From the NCBI RefSeq assembly GCF_014841125.1, contig NZ_JACYTQ010000011.1:1-64000 (forward strand): 64,000 nt of DNA, given 5' to 3'. Within the stretch, counting starts at the first letter, position 1. Each line of letters begins with the position of its first letter. Shown in pieces: positions 53,981 to 62,932 of the stretch. The notes below the pieces were generated by a model. It did no database searches and was not told the DNA's origin. It saw only the letters and a list, made by a program, of their open reading frames with translations. The position numbers and the translations under genes are program-made. The DNA comes from Echinicola arenosa. Its GTDB lineage: Bacteria > Bacteroidota > Bacteroidia > Cytophagales > Cyclobacteriaceae.

Positions 53981-54638
53981 CCTTGTTTAACAATTTAGGG
54001 ATGTCCTTAATGAGTTCGTCGACCTGTTCCTTAACAGTTCCGTCATAAACACCTCTGATATGTCCTTTCCTGTCGATTAATATAAATGCACCACTATGAA
54101 GAAACCCTCCTGGTTCGTTTTTATCCTTCATGGCTGTGGCAAGATAGCTGGTTTGGCCAATTTCGAATATTTTTTCCTGGTCACCTGTAAGGAAATGCCA
54201 TGTAGAAGCATCCTCTATACCCAGTCTTTCCGAATAATCTTTTAAAACCTGTACTGTGTCGTAAGTTGGGTCAATGGAATGACTAAGTATCTGAAAATCG
54301 GGGTTGTCCTTAAACTTCTCATATACCCTAAGCATTTGGGTTTTCATGATCGGACAAATAGTAGGGCAAGTAGTGAAAAAGAAGTCCGCAACATATACTT
54401 TGCCATTTACATCCTCATTGGTGATCGTATGGCCATCTTGATCGGTGAAAGAAAAATCCGCTATTTGGTGATACACCGTATCAATCACCGTTTTTCCATC
54501 CACTTCTTTTTCCATTTCCACCATTTCACTGAAGCCCAAATAAGGAAGTTCCTCTTCTTCTTGGGGTTTTGAGGTGCAATTCCATACGGTAAGTACGGAA
54601 CAGAGCATGGCAAATACGATGAGGTTGTGTCTAAGCAT
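53964..54638 (-). CDS. SCO1/SenC/PrrC-type copper chaperone lipoprotein
   Basis: Membrane-anchored copper-binding thioredoxin-like protein (224 aa) that helps assemble the CuA site of cytochrome c oxidase. The CxxxC motif is CPTIC at 91-95 and the distal histidine H181 in FLHSGAF. The signal lipobox has Cys21. Upstream lies HemJ and downstream overlaps the cytochrome c gene. Confidence 0.92.
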   Translation of the reverse strand: MLRHNLIVFAMLCSVLTVWNCTSKPQEEEELPYLGFSEMVEMEKEVDGKTVIDTVYHQIADFSFTDQDGHTITNEDVNGKVYVADFFFTTCPTICPIMKTQMLRVYEKFKDNPDFQILSHSIDPTYDTVQVLKDYSERLGIEDASTWHFLTGDQEKIFEIGQTSYLATAMKDKNEPGGFLHSGAFILIDRKGHIRGVYDGTVKEQVDELIKDIPKLLNKDDKGV

Positions 54639-54670
54639 TTTTTTATTTTTATTACGCTTTGATAATTTTA

Positions 54671-55207
54671 TTAGTTCCTTGTTCGGCTTTTTTTATACAG
54701 TTTGATGGCAATCATAAGTAGGGCACTCAACACCACTAAGCCAACCACTCCCCATAACATATCCATGAGGTTTTTGAGTACTATTAGGAATACAATGGCA
54801 AATAGCAGAACTGTTGCAGCTTCATTCCAAATCCTTAGTTGAGTGGAGGTCCATTTGGTTTTGCCTACTTGGAGGTTTTTAAAAATTTTATGGCAGACAA
54901 AATGATAGAGGTATAGCAAAAAAACAAAAGCAAGCTTGGCATGCATAAAACCCATTTGTAAATATCCCCAACGATAGGAAAGAGTCCATATACCAAAGAT
55001 TAAGGTTAAGATGGCTGATGGCCAAGTGATTCCTAACCATAATCTCCTAGCCATCAAGTCCAGTTGAGGTTTTAGAATTTTCTGCTCTTCAGGAGATTTT
55101 TCCAGGGTTTCTGTTTGATAGATGAATAGTCGTACAATATAAAATAAGCCTGCAAACCAAGTGACAATGAAGATAATATGCAGTGCTTTGATGTATTCGA
55201 ACCCCAT
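54671..55207 (-). CDS. hemJ: Protoporphyrinogen IX oxidase HemJ / CopD family
   Basis: Membrane protein (178 aa), four to five helices, of the UPF0093/HemJ family: the oxygen-linked protoporphyrinogen oxidase of heme synthesis. The conserved H10 in IKALHIIF and H89/K91 in FMHAKLAFVF are present, with the ARRLWLGITWPSA segment. HemJ in bacteria without HemG/HemY; the heme-cytochrome context fits. CopD (copper resistance) is the alternative name for the family, less likely here. Confidence 0.85.
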   Translation of the reverse strand: MGFEYIKALHIIFIVTWFAGLFYIVRLFIYQTETLEKSPEEQKILKPQLDLMARRLWLGITWPSAILTLIFGIWTLSYRWGYLQMGFMHAKLAFVFLLYLYHFVCHKIFKNLQVGKTKWTSTQLRIWNEAATVLLFAIVFLIVLKNLMDMLWGVVGLVVLSALLMIAIKLYKKSRTRN

Positions 55208-55261
55208 ATTGAAATTTTTCCCCTAAATTAATGGTTTAGGTCTAAACAACCTTGGATTACT

Positions 55262-55672
55262 ATGAAAACAAAGCGACTGTTTTATTTTATTGGGATATTG
55301 GTTATGGCCATGGTCATTTGGATGGTAAGTGATACCATTTCACAGCCAGGCGTGAAAGATTTGAAAATGGACTTTATAGAAGTGGCATTTTACAGAAATG
55401 AGAATAATACAGGGCCAATTAAGCGAATTTATGCAGTAACAGTGGAAGATACCTTATGGACGGAAATGAGTAAATATGGAGAACTTATGCCGCACACAAA
55501 ATATGGAAATACTCAGGTTTTTTTCTTTTTGAGTAGTCAAGAGTCCCCTAAAAAGCTACGGTCAGAGCCTCCTTATTTTGATGTGCGCTTTGATAAATAT
55601 TGCGTAGGAAAGTTTGAAAAGAAGCCAATGGGGGAAGAAAGTTTCAGAAAGTATCCCTTTGAAAATAATTAG
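55262..55672 (+). CDS. Small exported or membrane-anchored protein, unknown
   Basis: Protein (136 aa) with an N-terminal hydrophobic segment (about 6-22). No family recognised; the rest reads as a small globular domain ending FEKKPMGEESFRKYPFENN. It lies 26 bases before meaB and could share its transcript. Confidence 0.6.
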   Translation: MKTKRLFYFIGILVMAMVIWMVSDTISQPGVKDLKMDFIEVAFYRNENNTGPIKRIYAVTVEDTLWTEMSKYGELMPHTKYGNTQVFFFLSSQESPKKLRSEPPYFDVRFDKYCVGKFEKKPMGEESFRKYPFENN

Positions 55673-55698
55673 CATACCAAATCACAGAAATATTTTTT

Positions 55699-56700
55699 AT
55701 GTCCCAAGCGTCGAAAAATAGATTAAAGGCCTCAGAATATGTTGATGGACTTCTATCCAGAGATCGCAGTATTTTGAGTAAAGCGATTACTTTGGTAGAA
55801 AGTAAGTTGGAGAAGGACCAGAAACTAGCTGATGAAGTTATCAATCGAACCATTTCGTATTCGGGTAAAAGTATTCGGATCGGAATAACTGGATCGCCTG
55901 GTGTTGGCAAGAGTACATTTATCGAGCATTTTGGTTTATTGTTGGTAGAGAAAGGCAAGCGAGTGGCAGTATTGACCATTGACCCTAGTAGTCTGGCATC
56001 GAAAGGAAGCATATTGGGGGATAAAACCAGAATGGAAAACTTGTCCAAGAAGGAAGAGGTGTTTATCAGGCCTTCCCCTAGTTCTCAAGTTTTGGGAGGA
56101 GTGGGAGCTAAGACTAGGGAAAGTATATTGTTATGTGAAGCAGCAGGATATGATGTGGTTTTGGTGGAAACCGTGGGAGTAGGGCAATCGGAAATTATGG
56201 TGACAGAAATGGTTGATTTTTTTTTACTGTTGGTTCTGCCTAATTCTGGCGATGAGCTTCAAGGGGTAAAGCGTGGGATAATGGAAATGGCAGATGCCAT
56301 CATAGTGACTAAAGCCGATAGAAATCACCTTTCAGAAGCCACTATATCAAAAAAGGAGCTTGAACATACTGTGAAATTAATGAAAAAGCCGAACAAGCCT
56401 TGGAGTACAGAAGTGATGCTTGTATCTGCCATTGAGCAAAAAGGCCTTTCGGATATATGGGGATTAATTCAACGTTATGAAAATCAGATGAAAGCTCAGG
56501 GTTTTTTCGATTTAAATAGAGAAGAGCAGCGGGTCAGTTGGTTTTATACGCATATTCAGCAGGCTTTGGAAGCTCAGTTTTATCAAGATAAAAGGGTGAA
56601 GAAGAGATTGGAAGAACAGGTGGAAGAAGTGAAAAAAGGTAATTCTTCTCCATTGGTTGTGGCAAGGAATTTGGTTGAGAGCTTTCTAAAAAAACAATGA
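55699..56700 (+). CDS. meaB: Methylmalonyl-CoA mutase-associated GTPase
   Basis: G-protein chaperone (333 aa) that protects methylmalonyl-CoA mutase and gates cobalamin loading. Walker A GSPGVGKST is at 65-73 and the switch VETVGVGQSE near 156-165. The C-terminal dimer helix is present. The mutase genes mutA and mutB lie about 2.7 kb downstream on the same strand, with dnaA and a DUF3298 gene between. It overlaps the DUF3298 gene by four bases. Confidence 0.95.
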   Translation: MSQASKNRLKASEYVDGLLSRDRSILSKAITLVESKLEKDQKLADEVINRTISYSGKSIRIGITGSPGVGKSTFIEHFGLLLVEKGKRVAVLTIDPSSLASKGSILGDKTRMENLSKKEEVFIRPSPSSQVLGGVGAKTRESILLCEAAGYDVVLVETVGVGQSEIMVTEMVDFFLLLVLPNSGDELQGVKRGIMEMADAIIVTKADRNHLSEATISKKELEHTVKLMKKPNKPWSTEVMLVSAIEQKGLSDIWGLIQRYENQMKAQGFFDLNREEQRVSWFYTHIQQALEAQFYQDKRVKKRLEEQVEEVKKGNSSPLVVARNLVESFLKKQ

Positions 56701-57527
56701 TAATCGCAGTGATGAATGTAGAGAAAATACCATTTTTATTGGGCTTTACTCTGTTATTTTTTGGAGTAATGGCTTGTAGCAGTGGTCAAGAAAAAAAGAT
56801 ACATGTTTTAGAGCAAGCATCCTTGAGATATGAAATCGATGATTTTTCTCAAAATGCTTGTGTTGGTGAAGATAGTGTTTGTGCTGAGGTAAATATGTTT
56901 TATCCTATTTTTGAAAATGGGGATGAAGGACTGACTTCTTGGATCAATCTTCATATAAAAGAACAATTGTTAATGTACCTTACTTGGGGAGAGGAGGAGA
57001 TTCAAGTTGATAGCCTTGAGGCAGGTGCTGAAAAATTTCTGGATGGTTTTGTGGACTTTGGCAGGGATTATCCAGAGTCTGTCCACTCGTGGTTTAATAA
57101 TACAGAGAGCGAAGTGAGCATGTTGGATGATGGGACGCTTTCTATTTTCTTTTCAAACAGCAGTTTCACAGGAGGGGCTCATCCCAATCATTCAGTAATG
57201 TTTCTCAATTTTGATTTGATCAACAAAAAGCTTTTGAAAGAGGAAGACCTCGTCTTGGATAAGCAGGAACTTTTGGAGTTGTCTGAGAAAAAGTTCAAAG
57301 AATACCATGATGTGGAAGTAGAAATTAACCTCAAAGATGATGGTAGGTTCTTTCTGGACGAGAATGAACAATTCTTTTTACCTGCTGCTATTGGCTATGA
57401 AGGAGAGGATTTTGTAATGATTTACAATAGTTATGAGATAGGTCCTTATGCTATGGGACAGACAGAACTTAGGTTTTCTCTGGAGGAACTGGAAGGAATC
57501 GTTAGGCCAATAAAAAAGGGGAATTGA
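56697..57527 (+). CDS. DUF3298/RsiV-like lipoprotein
   Basis: Lipoprotein (276 aa) with a lipobox GVMAC. The body has the DUF4163/DUF3298 pattern: GGAHPNHSVMFLNFDL, then YEGEDFVMIYNSYEIGPYAMG near the end, similar to the C-terminal domain of RsiV. Its ATG overlaps the meaB stop codon (ATGA); another ATG at 56712 is possible. The 3' end overlaps a bidirectional terminator. Confidence 0.8.
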   Translation: MIIAVMNVEKIPFLLGFTLLFFGVMACSSGQEKKIHVLEQASLRYEIDDFSQNACVGEDSVCAEVNMFYPIFENGDEGLTSWINLHIKEQLLMYLTWGEEEIQVDSLEAGAEKFLDGFVDFGRDYPESVHSWFNNTESEVSMLDDGTLSIFFSNSSFTGGAHPNHSVMFLNFDLINKKLLKEEDLVLDKQELLELSEKKFKEYHDVEVEINLKDDGRFFLDENEQFFLPAAIGYEGEDFVMIYNSYEIGPYAMGQTELRFSLEELEGIVRPIKKGN

Positions 57528-57540
57528 TTTCCCCTTTTAA
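57513..57540. terminator. Shared terminator at the 3' ends of the DUF3298 gene and dnaA
   Basis: AAAAGGGGAA, loop TTGA, TTTCCCCTTTT overlaps the final codons of the DUF3298 gene and abuts the dnaA stop codon. A- and T-tracts on both sides make it bidirectional. Confidence 0.8.
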
Positions 57541-58964
57541 TATGATCTCATTTTGAATTTTTTTCTTTGTTCGTTGATGGCATTTCTGAAAGCAGTATCC
57601 GTTTCCATTAGGTCGTTGACGGTTTGTACAGCATGAATTACGGTACTGTGGTCTCTGCCTCCAAAATGATAGCCAATCGACTTTAATGAATGGTTGGTAA
57701 ATTCTTTAGAAAAATACATGGCGACTTGTCTGGCTACCACAATTTCCTTCTTTCTTGTTTTGGCTTTTAGGTCATCCAGTTTGATGCCATAATAGTCAGA
57801 AACAGTTTTTTGAATAAAGTCAATGCCTACTTCTGTTTCGATGTCTTTGACGATGTTTTTCATGATCGTCTTTGCGAGGCCTAAGTCTATTTCCACCCTG
57901 TTGAGTGAAGCGTGTGCAATCAAAGAAATCAATACTCCTTCAAGCTCACGAATATTGGTGTCGACAGTATAAGCAAGATACTCGATTACATCATCGGGAA
58001 TATAAATCCCTTCAGATTGCATCTTTCTTTTGATGATGGCTACTCTGGTTTCAAAATCAGGCATATGAAGATCTGCTGTCAGTCCCCATTTGAAACGGGA
58101 AAGTAATCGTTCTTCAAGTCCCTTTAAGTCTTTTGGAGGGCAGTCAGAAGTCATGATGATCTGCTTCTTACTTTGGTGCAGGTGGTTGAAGATGTGGAAG
58201 AACATCTCTTGGGTACGATCCTTTCCTGCAAGGAACTGAATGTCATCAATAATCAATACGTCTACTTGCATGTAGAAATTTGTAAAGCTCTTCACATTGC
58301 CATCTTTGATGGAATCCATGAATTGGTTTACAAACTTTTCAGAAGAAACATAAAGCACAAACTTTTCTTCGGGGCCGTTCTTGATTTCATTACCAATGGC
58401 TTGGATCAAGTGAGTCTTGCCAAGTCCTACTCCGCCGTAGACCATCAAAGGGTTAAAAGAAGTAACTCCTGGTTTTGTAGCAACGGCATATCCAGCAGAT
58501 CTTGCCAAACGGTTACAGTCACCTTCTATGTAAGAATTGAAGGTGTAATTAGGGTTCAAGTTGGACTGAAGAAGGGCATCGCTGTCCAGTGACTTCATGT
58601 CAAAAGGACTTCGGCTTTCTTGTTCAGCCTTGTCTGCATTTTTCTTTTTATTGGGGCTGATATTGCCTTGCGGATAGCTTACGACATAGGGTTGGTTCTG
58701 GGAATTGCCCCTATCCACTACCACGGCATATTCTAACTTTCCGTTTGGACCCAAGGTGTTTTTTATGGCAAGTTTGAGCACTTGCACATAATTGTCTTCT
58801 AGCCATTCGTAAAAAAATTGACTGGGAACCTGAATGGTCAACGCAGAGCCGTCCAATCTCACCGGGTTAATAGGTTTAAACCAGGTGGAAAAGCTCTGTT
58901 CATTTACGTGCTCTTCAATGACACGCAGACACTCGTCCCATACTGCTTTTGCCTCTGAACTCAT
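57537..58964 (-). CDS. dnaA: Chromosomal replication initiator DnaA
   Basis: Replication initiator (475 aa). Domain I (1-85) begins EAKAVWDECLRVIEEHVNEQSF, domain II is a charged linker (about 86-135), domain III is the AAA+ ATPase with Walker A GGVGLGKT at 177-184 and IIDDIQFL Walker B, and domain IV ends in the DnaA-box binding motif GGRDHSTVIHA. Length is normal. The 445 bases upstream contain no clear cluster of TTATCCACA boxes, so this is not a convincing oriC. Confidence 0.98.
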   Translation of the reverse strand: MSSEAKAVWDECLRVIEEHVNEQSFSTWFKPINPVRLDGSALTIQVPSQFFYEWLEDNYVQVLKLAIKNTLGPNGKLEYAVVVDRGNSQNQPYVVSYPQGNISPNKKKNADKAEQESRSPFDMKSLDSDALLQSNLNPNYTFNSYIEGDCNRLARSAGYAVATKPGVTSFNPLMVYGGVGLGKTHLIQAIGNEIKNGPEEKFVLYVSSEKFVNQFMDSIKDGNVKSFTNFYMQVDVLIIDDIQFLAGKDRTQEMFFHIFNHLHQSKKQIIMTSDCPPKDLKGLEERLLSRFKWGLTADLHMPDFETRVAIIKRKMQSEGIYIPDDVIEYLAYTVDTNIRELEGVLISLIAHASLNRVEIDLGLAKTIMKNIVKDIETEVGIDFIQKTVSDYYGIKLDDLKAKTRKKEIVVARQVAMYFSKEFTNHSLKSIGYHFGGRDHSTVIHAVQTVNDLMETDTAFRNAINEQRKKFKMRSY

Positions 58965-59409
58965 TTAAAATAGGTTACAAGAAAGAATTAAAGATGTCCC
59001 GCTTCACCTTGGAAGGGCAACAAATTTGGGGAAAATATATCTAAATTAAAAATCAAAGTTTGCTTGACTTAGCTAGTGTTTTGTGTTAATGTCATTGCGG
59101 TTACTAGTGAGAATTATGTGATTTAAATTATTGTATTTTCAAATTGTTGAATGCGAAAATTTGAGGTTTTTAAAGCAATTAGTGTCATAAACACTAGTTT
59201 CAAGTGAGAAACGTATGGATTGGATTTTCGCAAATCCTTTTAAGTCTTTAAGATGGAAGATACAAAAATATTGTCGGATTAGGAATATATAATTGAAAGA
59301 ACTAGACTCACTAAAGTGAAGAGTAGAAAAATGGTATTTTAATTGCAAAATCTTATTTTTATAAAGTGCTCATAAGTAATGAAAAACTCTAAGACCTAGT
59401 AAACCCGAT
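58965..59409. promoter_or_regulatory. AT-rich divergent gap between dnaA and mutA
   Basis: No gene was supported here. It holds an inverted repeat TAGTGT, five bases, ACACTA at 59180-59196 and more copies of TAGTG or ACACTAG nearby (about 59073 and 59103). No DnaA-box cluster was found. An open frame on the minus strand (59139-59348) looks random. Confidence 0.4.
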
Positions 59410-60798
59410 ATGGCTGAACAATCTTTTTATGGCTTTCTTCCTCTGAATAAACAGGAATGGATCGCCAAAGCATTAAAGGATACCCGCCTCAATAATTTTG
59501 ATGATTTGGTGTCCCATAATTCAATAGAGGATATTTCTATCCCACCAGTATTGTTAAGTGAAGATGTTGAAAAATGGGATTGGTTAAGGGCTTATGATAT
59601 TGGTAAAAGAGAAGATAAGGACAAAAGAGGTTGGGATAATATTTCTTGGGTGGACTTGGACCAAGATGACCTACTTACATTCCAGTCCGTTTTGTCTTTT
59701 GGTATTGAGGGAGTTGTCATGGAGTGGTCTGGGGATGGAGATTTAGAGGAATTACTTTCTGATATCCATCCTGAAAATATCTCCATTTGGATTAAACCCA
59801 AGAAAGATCCAACAATGGTTTTAGAGTCCTTTTTGAAATGGTTCCATGTAAAGGGTTTGTCTCCGAGTGACTTAAAGGGAGGTTTTTTATGGGATTTTCT
59901 TCTGCTTTTTTTTGAAAAAGATGTTGACCAGTTCAAGTTAAAAGAAGAAACAGTAAAGGTATGTCAAATGACCAAAGAATTTCCTTTTTTTAGGGGGCTG
60001 TGTTTAGATTTTTCTATTTATCACAATGCAGGAGGAAACGCCATCCAAGAATTATCATTTGGCTTGTCCGCTTTAATAGAGTTGATGGATTTCATGACTG
60101 AAAAGGGGAATGCCCCTAGAGATATTTTTTCCAATCTCTTTTTGCTCACTGCAGTGGGGGGGGATTATTTTATGAATATTTCCAAATTGAAAGTGCTGAG
60201 GGTTATGGTTTCCCAGCTTGCAAAACTTTATGGATTAGATTGGAGTTCAGATGCTATTTATTTTTTTACCACATCAAGTGTTTGGACCAAGGATATTATG
60301 GAACCAAACAATAATAAGGTCAGAAACACAGCAGAAGGTTTGATGGCAATTCAAGGTGGATGTAATGCACTATTAATTCTTCCCCATGATTCTGGTAGTG
60401 CAAAGGTTTTTGAACGAAGAATATCATCCAATGTGTCCAATTTAATTAAATACGAAGGCCATTTTGATAAAGTGAACGACTTGACTGCTGGCTCCTATTT
60501 TTCACTGTTCCTTATGGGTACTGTTTATGATAAAGTAGAAGAAGCATTAAAGGAGATAGAAAGTAATGGAGGTTGGGTAAGCTTGGTAGCTAAGGGCACT
60601 ATTCAGTCCCAAGTCAAAAGGGTAAGGTTACTGAGAATATCAAGAATGATATCTGGTGAGGATATTGTGGTAGGCTTGAATAAATATATTCAAGAAGAAA
60701 TCTCTGAGTCAGAATTTGACTTTGAAGAGACGGCCCAACAGTTAAAAGCTGTTTCTAGGAGTTTGATTTTTTATAACAGTAGTAAGAAAGGAAAATGA
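59410..60798 (+). CDS. mutA: Methylmalonyl-CoA mutase small (beta) subunit, short form
   Basis: Non-catalytic partner of MutB (462 aa). The TIM-barrel region is recognisable, with [21 protein letters not shown]-like and [15 protein letters not shown] sequences; it lacks the C-terminal cobalamin-binding-like domain seen in longer subunits (600+ aa). It overlaps mutB by four bases (ATGA). A run of eight G's at 60156-60163 stays in frame (VGGDYF). Propionate and odd-chain carbon entry to succinyl-CoA is the pathway. Confidence 0.93.
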   Translation: MAEQSFYGFLPLNKQEWIAKALKDTRLNNFDDLVSHNSIEDISIPPVLLSEDVEKWDWLRAYDIGKREDKDKRGWDNISWVDLDQDDLLTFQSVLSFGIEGVVMEWSGDGDLEELLSDIHPENISIWIKPKKDPTMVLESFLKWFHVKGLSPSDLKGGFLWDFLLLFFEKDVDQFKLKEETVKVCQMTKEFPFFRGLCLDFSIYHNAGGNAIQELSFGLSALIELMDFMTEKGNAPRDIFSNLFLLTAVGGDYFMNISKLKVLRVMVSQLAKLYGLDWSSDAIYFFTTSSVWTKDIMEPNNNKVRNTAEGLMAIQGGCNALLILPHDSGSAKVFERRISSNVSNLIKYEGHFDKVNDLTAGSYFSLFLMGTVYDKVEEALKEIESNGGWVSLVAKGTIQSQVKRVRLLRISRMISGEDIVVGLNKYIQEEISESEFDFEETAQQLKAVSRSLIFYNSSKKGK

Positions 60799-62918
60799 GG
60801 CCAAACCTGAACCAACTAAGTCAGCACAGAAGTTTAATTCATTCAGTCACATCCTCAAGACATTTGTGGGAAACATCAAGTAAGATAAGTGTGCCGACTA
60901 GTTTTGATACAGAAAAGATCAAGGAACTGGGGCATGTGAAGTATGGATCTGGGATCCCTCCTTTTTTAAGGGGGCCATATACTACCATGTACAAAACCAG
61001 ACCTTGGACAGTTCGTCAATACGCTGGTTTTTCTACTGCTGAAGCTTCCAATGAGTTTTATAAAAAAAACCTAGCAGCAGGCCAGAAAGGGCTGTCTGTT
61101 GCTTTTGATTTAGCTACCCATAGAGGTTATGATTCTGATCATCCAAGAGTGCAAGGAGATGTAGGCAAGGCGGGAGTGGCGATTGATTCAGTGTTGGACA
61201 TGAAGGTGCTTTTTGATCAAATTCCTTTGGATAAGATGTCTGTTTCCATGACTATGAATGGCGCGGTTATTCCTGTAATGGCGTTTTACATTGTGGCTGC
61301 TGAAGAACAGGGGGTAAGCCCTGATAAGTTGAAAGGCACTATTCAGAATGATATTTTGAAGGAATTTATGGTTCGAAATACATACATCTATCCTCCAGAG
61401 CCATCAATGAAAATCATTGCTGATATTTTTGAATACACTGCTAAGAATATGCCGCTTTTTAACTCGATTTCTATTTCTGGATACCATATGTTAGAGGCTG
61501 GAGCCACACCCGATTTGGAGTTGGCCTTCACCTTGTCTGATGGCTTGGAGTATGTCAGGACCGGCTTAAAGGCGGGCTTGGCAATAGATGATTTTGCTCC
61601 TCGGCTTTCCTTTTTCTGGGGTATTGGCATGAATCATTATATGGAAATAGCCAAGATGAGGGCGGGAAGATTGTTATGGGCAAAGTTGATGAGACCCTTT
61701 GATGCTAAAAATCCCAAATCCCTTATGCTGAGAGCACATTGTCAAACATCAGGATGGTCACTTACCGAACACGACGCTTTTAACAATGTAGCCAGAACAA
61801 CTGTGGAGGCCTTAGCTGCTGTTTTGGGACATACACAATCCTTGCATACGAATGCTTTTGATGAAGCCATAGCCTTACCGACTGATTTTTCTGCTCGAAT
61901 TGCCAGAAATACCCAATTGATATTGAGAGAGGAACTTGGGTTGACCAGCAATGTAGACCCACTTTGTGGAGCTGATTATTTGGAATATTTGACAGATCGG
62001 TTGGTTGAAAAGGCTTGGGGACTTATCCAAGAAGTGGAAGGGTTGGGAGGTATGACAAAGGCTCTTGCTTCAGGCTTGCCCAAAAGAAAAATAGAAGAGG
62101 CTGCAGCTAGAAAGCAGGCAAGGATAGATAGTGGTCAGGAGATCATTGTTGGGGTCAATAAATTTGTTTCGGAGAAAGATCATGACTTTGATGTCCTTGA
62201 GATAGATAATGAGGAAGTGCGTAAAAAACAAATAGAAAGAATTACTCAAATAAAATTGCTTCGGGATGAGGAAAAAGTTCTGTTAAGCTTGGGTGAGATT
62301 ACAAAAGCAGCAAAAAGTGGGGCTGGAAATTTACTCGAATTGGCTGTGGATGCTGCTAGAAAAAGAGCTACATTAGGAGAGATCTCAATGGCTATGGAAA
62401 AGGTATTTGGAAGACATAAAGCAAGTGGAAGCATTGTCTCGGGAGTTTACATTAAAGAATTCCGAGATAGTGAAGCGGTCAAGAAAGCTATTCTATTATC
62501 AGACAAGTTTGAGCAATTCGACGGAAGGAGACCAAGAATCTTGATTGCTAAAATGGGGCAAGATGGCCACGATAGGGGGGCAAAGGTGATTGCTACAGGA
62601 TTTGCGGATATGGGCTTTGATGTGGATATTGGACCTCTTTTTCAAACACCAGAAGAGGTGGCAAGGCAAGCCGCCGATAATGATGTGCATATTGTTGGTG
62701 CATCTTCTTTAGCAGGAGGGCATAAAACATTGATCCCACAATTGATTAAAGCATTAATTGATCTAGGTAGAGGGGATATTAAAGTAGTGGCGGGAGGAGT
62801 AATCCCTCCGCATGATTACGAGTTCCTAAAAAGTAAAGGAGTTTTGGCTCTCTTTGGTCCGGGAACCGAATTGCCCAAAGCAGCCATTGAGATTCTTCAA
62901 ACATTAATGAAGGATTGA
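60795..62918 (+). CDS. mutB: Methylmalonyl-CoA mutase large (alpha) subunit
   Basis: Cobalamin-dependent mutase (707 aa) interconverting methylmalonyl-CoA and succinyl-CoA. The substrate barrel includes [19 protein letters not shown] near 63-83. The C-terminal B12 domain carries the DxHxxG motif at D589 to G594 in [12 protein letters not shown], plus SLAGGH for the corrin contacts. Length is normal. Overlaps mutA by four bases. Confidence 0.97.
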   Translation: MRPNLNQLSQHRSLIHSVTSSRHLWETSSKISVPTSFDTEKIKELGHVKYGSGIPPFLRGPYTTMYKTRPWTVRQYAGFSTAEASNEFYKKNLAAGQKGLSVAFDLATHRGYDSDHPRVQGDVGKAGVAIDSVLDMKVLFDQIPLDKMSVSMTMNGAVIPVMAFYIVAAEEQGVSPDKLKGTIQNDILKEFMVRNTYIYPPEPSMKIIADIFEYTAKNMPLFNSISISGYHMLEAGATPDLELAFTLSDGLEYVRTGLKAGLAIDDFAPRLSFFWGIGMNHYMEIAKMRAGRLLWAKLMRPFDAKNPKSLMLRAHCQTSGWSLTEHDAFNNVARTTVEALAAVLGHTQSLHTNAFDEAIALPTDFSARIARNTQLILREELGLTSNVDPLCGADYLEYLTDRLVEKAWGLIQEVEGLGGMTKALASGLPKRKIEEAAARKQARIDSGQEIIVGVNKFVSEKDHDFDVLEIDNEEVRKKQIERITQIKLLRDEEKVLLSLGEITKAAKSGAGNLLELAVDAARKRATLGEISMAMEKVFGRHKASGSIVSGVYIKEFRDSEAVKKAILLSDKFEQFDGRRPRILIAKMGQDGHDRGAKVIATGFADMGFDVDIGPLFQTPEEVARQAADNDVHIVGASSLAGGHKTLIPQLIKALIDLGRGDIKVVAGGVIPPHDYEFLKSKGVLALFGPGTELPKAAIEILQTLMKD

Positions 62919-62932
62919 TTTTTTAAGGCTTT

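Noticed and set aside
56217-56226. Long T run in meaB as a possible frameshift
   Set aside because: The reading frame stays open with a typical MeaB sequence after it.
59139-59348. 69-codon minus-strand frame upstream of dnaA
   Set aside because: Random composition, no features; the gap is better described as regulatory.
58965-59409. Possible origin of replication beside dnaA
   Set aside because: No cluster of DnaA-box-like sequence TTATNCACA on either strand; only weak resemblances were found.
60156-60163. Run of eight G's in mutA as a possible frameshift
   Set aside because: The frame continues normally through it (VGGDYF), so no break is implied.
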